Assembly (NCBI RefSeq): GCF_017741815.1
Contig: NZ_JAGHMF010000020.1
Coordinates: 124,001 to 188,000, forward strand
DNA: 64,000 nucleotides
Direction: 5' to 3'
DNA from: Rhizobium sp. 16-488-2b
GTDB taxonomy: Bacteria > Pseudomonadota > Alphaproteobacteria > Rhizobiales > Rhizobiaceae
Positions 61,919-64,000 of this stretch are shown piece by piece. The translations under genes were made by a program, and so were the position numbers. The notes under the pieces are model-generated. The model saw nothing but the letters and a program-made list of their open reading frames with translations, was not told the origin of the DNA and searched no databases. Within the stretch, counting starts at the first letter, position 1. Each line of letters starts with the position of its first letter.

Positions 61919-63358
61919 TCAAAACCCGCTCTGGCCATCCGAACCGATATAGGCGATGCGCAGCATGTTCGTCGCGCCCGGTGTCCCGAGCGGCACGCCG
62001 GCCGAGATGATGATGCGGTCGCCCGGCTTGCCGAAGCCTTCGTCGGCGACGATGCGGCAGGCGCGGTTGACCATGTCGTCGAGGTCGGTCGCGTCATGCG
62101 TGACCACACAGTGCAGGCCCCAGACAATGGCGAGGCGGCGTGCGGTCTGAATAACAGGCGACAGCGCCAGGATCGGCACCTGCGGACGCTCGCGCGAGGC
62201 GCGCAGGCCCGTCGTGCCCGACGAGGTGTAGCAGACGATGGCCGACAGGCGCAGCGTTTCGGCGATCTGGCGGGCCGCCAGCGAAATCGCGTCGGCGCCG
62301 GTGGCTTCTGCCTGGGCGCGCTGGGCGTAGATGATGCCGGGATAGTGCGGCTCGCGCTCGATGGTGCTGGCGATCGATGCCATCGTCGAGACGGCTTCAA
62401 CAGGATAATCGCCGGACGCGGATTCGGCAGAGAGCATGACGGCATCGGCGCCTTCGAAGACGGCGGTCGCGACGTCGGAGACTTCGGCGCGGGTCGGGAC
62501 CGGCGCCGAGATCATCGATTCCAGCATCTGCGTGGCGACGACGACGGGCTTGCCCGAACGGCGGCAGGCGCGGATCAGCTGCTTCTGGATGCCGGGAACG
62601 GATTCGAGCGGCATTTCGACACCGAGATCGCCACGGGCGACCATCAGCGCGTCGGAGAGCTCGATGATCTCTTCGATCCGCTCGATTGCCTGCGGCTTTT
62701 CGATCTTCGCCATCAGGCCAACGCGGCCGCGGGCGATCTTGCGCACTTCGACCAGATCCTCGGGACGCTGCACGAAGGAGAGTGCGACCCAGTCGACGTC
62801 ATCGGTTGCGAGAACCGCGTCAAGGTCGGCACGGTCCTTGTCGGTCAGGACGCCCGCGGTGAGGATCGTGTCGGGAAGGCTGACGCCCTTGCGGTCCGAA
62901 ATCCGGGTGCCGGAGATGACGGTCGTGACGATGCTCTTGCCGTCGCACTTTTCAGCGCGCAAGGCGAGCTTGCCATCGTCGATCAGCAGGCGGTCGCCCG
63001 GCTTCACGGCTTCGAGAATTTCGGGATGCGGCAGGAACACGCGGTTCTTGTCGCCGGGGGTGTCGTTGTTGTCGAGCGTGAAGGTGTCGCCCGGCTTCAG
63101 GTCGACCTTGACGTCGGCGAACTTGCCGACGCGCAGCTTCGGACCCTGAAGGTCGGCGAGAATGCCGATCGGGCGGCCGCTGCGCGCTTCGACGGCGCGG
63201 ATGCGCTGGATCAGCGTGCGCATCGTGTCATGGCTCGCATGGCTCATGTTGATGCGGAAAACGTCGGCACCGGCCTGGTGCAGCTTCTCGATCATCGCTT
63301 CTTCGGACGAGGCGGGTCCGAGCGTTGCGAGGATTTTTACTTTGCGGTTACGCTTCAT
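61919..63358 (-). CDS. pyk: Pyruvate kinase
   Basis: 479 residues, family-typical. N-terminal KILATLGPASS, the substrate and metal motif around IEKPQAIERIEEI and MVARGDLGVEMP, and CVVTHD near the C-terminus are clear. It makes pyruvate and ATP from phosphoenolpyruvate in the cytosol. Its ATG overlaps the stop of the upstream DUF1036 gene by one base (TGATG), so the two are co-transcribed. Confidence 0.96.
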   Translation of the reverse strand: MKRNRKVKILATLGPASSEEAMIEKLHQAGADVFRINMSHASHDTMRTLIQRIRAVEARSGRPIGILADLQGPKLRVGKFADVKVDLKPGDTFTLDNNDTPGDKNRVFLPHPEILEAVKPGDRLLIDDGKLALRAEKCDGKSIVTTVISGTRISDRKGVSLPDTILTAGVLTDKDRADLDAVLATDDVDWVALSFVQRPEDLVEVRKIARGRVGLMAKIEKPQAIERIEEIIELSDALMVARGDLGVEMPLESVPGIQKQLIRACRRSGKPVVVATQMLESMISAPVPTRAEVSDVATAVFEGADAVMLSAESASGDYPVEAVSTMASIASTIEREPHYPGIIYAQRAQAEATGADAISLAARQIAETLRLSAIVCYTSSGTTGLRASRERPQVPILALSPVIQTARRLAIVWGLHCVVTHDATDLDDMVNRACRIVADEGFGKPGDRIIISAGVPLGTPGATNMLRIAYIGSDGQSGF

Positions 63359-63900
63359 CAGTTCGGACTTTCCTGGGTGCCTGGGGTATCGGAAAGTTGA
63401 ACCATCCAGCTGCCCTGGCGGCCCGTGTCATATTCCTTGAACCCCATCTTCTGATAGCCACGGGCGTAGCAATCATTGACGCCCGTGATCTTGAATTCGT
63501 TCTCCGCCACGCACATCTGCACGTCGCCCGTCCATCGTCCTCCCCGGGCGGCGTCTTCGGCGTAGAGGTAGTAGTAGCGAGACTGAAGCTCTCCCTCGAT
63601 CAGTGTCGCGCAGGTCGTTGCCGGGACCTGCCACCAGCCTTCCGTCATCCAGCCGTCCTTGGCCCGGTACCCGATCGCCACGCCGACTAGATTCTGCGTA
63701 CCGTTGCAGACGCGAAAATCAGCACGCGCCACATCGGCAATGAAGAACGGCGAGAACGCCGCGAGAACAAAAAGAGCAAAACGGGCAAGCGGCCCGGAAC
63801 GCGTAAGGAAACATGGCGCGGTCTGGATCAACACGACTTCCAATTGGCTCCCGGTTATTCGTTGTCGTGCCTTCTTGCGCTGCCTCCCGGCGAAAGTCAA
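63358..63900 (-). CDS. DUF1036 family secreted protein
   Basis: Up to 180 residues; the true start is uncertain because the signal peptide (ARFALFVLAAFSPFFIADVARA) begins about 38 residues in, so a downstream GTG/TTG start is possible. The mature part shows the DUF1036 pattern: FRVCNGTQNLVGVAIGYRA, GWWQVPATTCATLI, YYLYAEDA and MCVAENEF, with four or more cysteines. Function unknown. It is coupled to pyk. Confidence 0.85.
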   Translation of the reverse strand: MTFAGRQRKKARQRITGSQLEVVLIQTAPCFLTRSGPLARFALFVLAAFSPFFIADVARADFRVCNGTQNLVGVAIGYRAKDGWMTEGWWQVPATTCATLIEGELQSRYYYLYAEDAARGGRWTGDVQMCVAENEFKITGVNDCYARGYQKMGFKEYDTGRQGSWMVQLSDTPGTQESPN

Positions 63901-64000
63901 CGCAATGCTAATCGATTATATTTCTGACATCAAACAAGAGGCGCAGTCGCCGCCGCAAGGATCGCGCGGAGATTGCCAAGCCACGGCGAAGTGATTGCCA

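Overview
The window looks like chromosomal DNA of an alphaproteobacterium of the order Rhizobiales, most likely family Rhizobiaceae. The basis is high GC with GC-rich third positions, a RIME-type intergenic mosaic repeat, CtrA-type TTAA-N7-TTAA boxes before an rcdA gene, a zapA/6S RNA pair, and many small families typical of rhizobia (DUF1127, DUF1192, DUF465, DUF4164, DUF1036). The species cannot be fixed from sequence alone. No rRNA, tRNA, prophage, integrase, transposase or CRISPR array was recognised.

Left part (1-16 kb): a partial MprF/LpiA flippase, a large MscS-type channel, 6-phosphogluconate dehydrogenase, a YigZ protein and a DUF1127 protein. Then come a small secreted protein, 6S RNA, zapA and a DUF4164 partner. 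After these lies a central-carbon block on the plus strand: tkt, gap, a CvrA/NhaP2-type K+/H+ antiporter, pgk and class I fructose-bisphosphate aldolase, most with their own terminators. The aldolase gene has tandem LacI-like operator sequences upstream. Pyruvate kinase lies at the far right end.

16-32 kb: a PhzF-like enzyme, then a fluoride-resistance unit: a sigma70-like promoter, a clear fluoride (crcB-motif) riboswitch, a possible 22-codon leader ORF and a CLC-F type antiporter. It converges on a second, CBS-containing CLC channel that is divergent from a MarR regulator. Then an MFS transporter, DUF1192, rcdA with two CtrA boxes upstream, rpmE, an ABC exporter, a truncated CopG-type antitoxin, a YegP protein, a RIME repeat, an ExbB/OmpA-like envelope pair, an inositol monophosphatase and a TetR/SDR pair.

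32-46 kb: a complete chemotaxis cluster on the minus strand, in transcription order STAS protein, cheY, cheA, cheW, three tandem mcp genes, a second cheW, cheR and cheB. The mcp genes have near-identical signalling domains but one, three and two HAMP-like units. Divergent from the cluster is a soluble MCP-like protein whose hairpin tip is degenerate.

46-64 kb: a Sel1-repeat protein, a ThiE-like enzyme, a TauE/SafE permease, an ArsR regulator, two DUF465 proteins, purEK, rpmJ, a TPR protein and an alpha/beta hydrolase. Next is a gamma-glutamyltranspeptidase gene interrupted by one in-frame TAA. The rest is a membrane-anchored AraC regulator divergent from a secreted protein, a Thr/Ser dehydratase-like enzyme, a PhyH dioxygenase, a LysR regulator divergent from a tautomerase/DUF4865 operon, a palindromic intergenic repeat, pyk and a DUF1036 protein.

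The most interesting points are the riboswitch/leader-ORF/CLC-F unit, the nonsense-interrupted ggt, the CtrA boxes before rcdA, the graded HAMP arrays and the MCP-like protein beside the che operon, and the orphan truncated antitoxin. All calls come from reading the sequence; no database search was possible.
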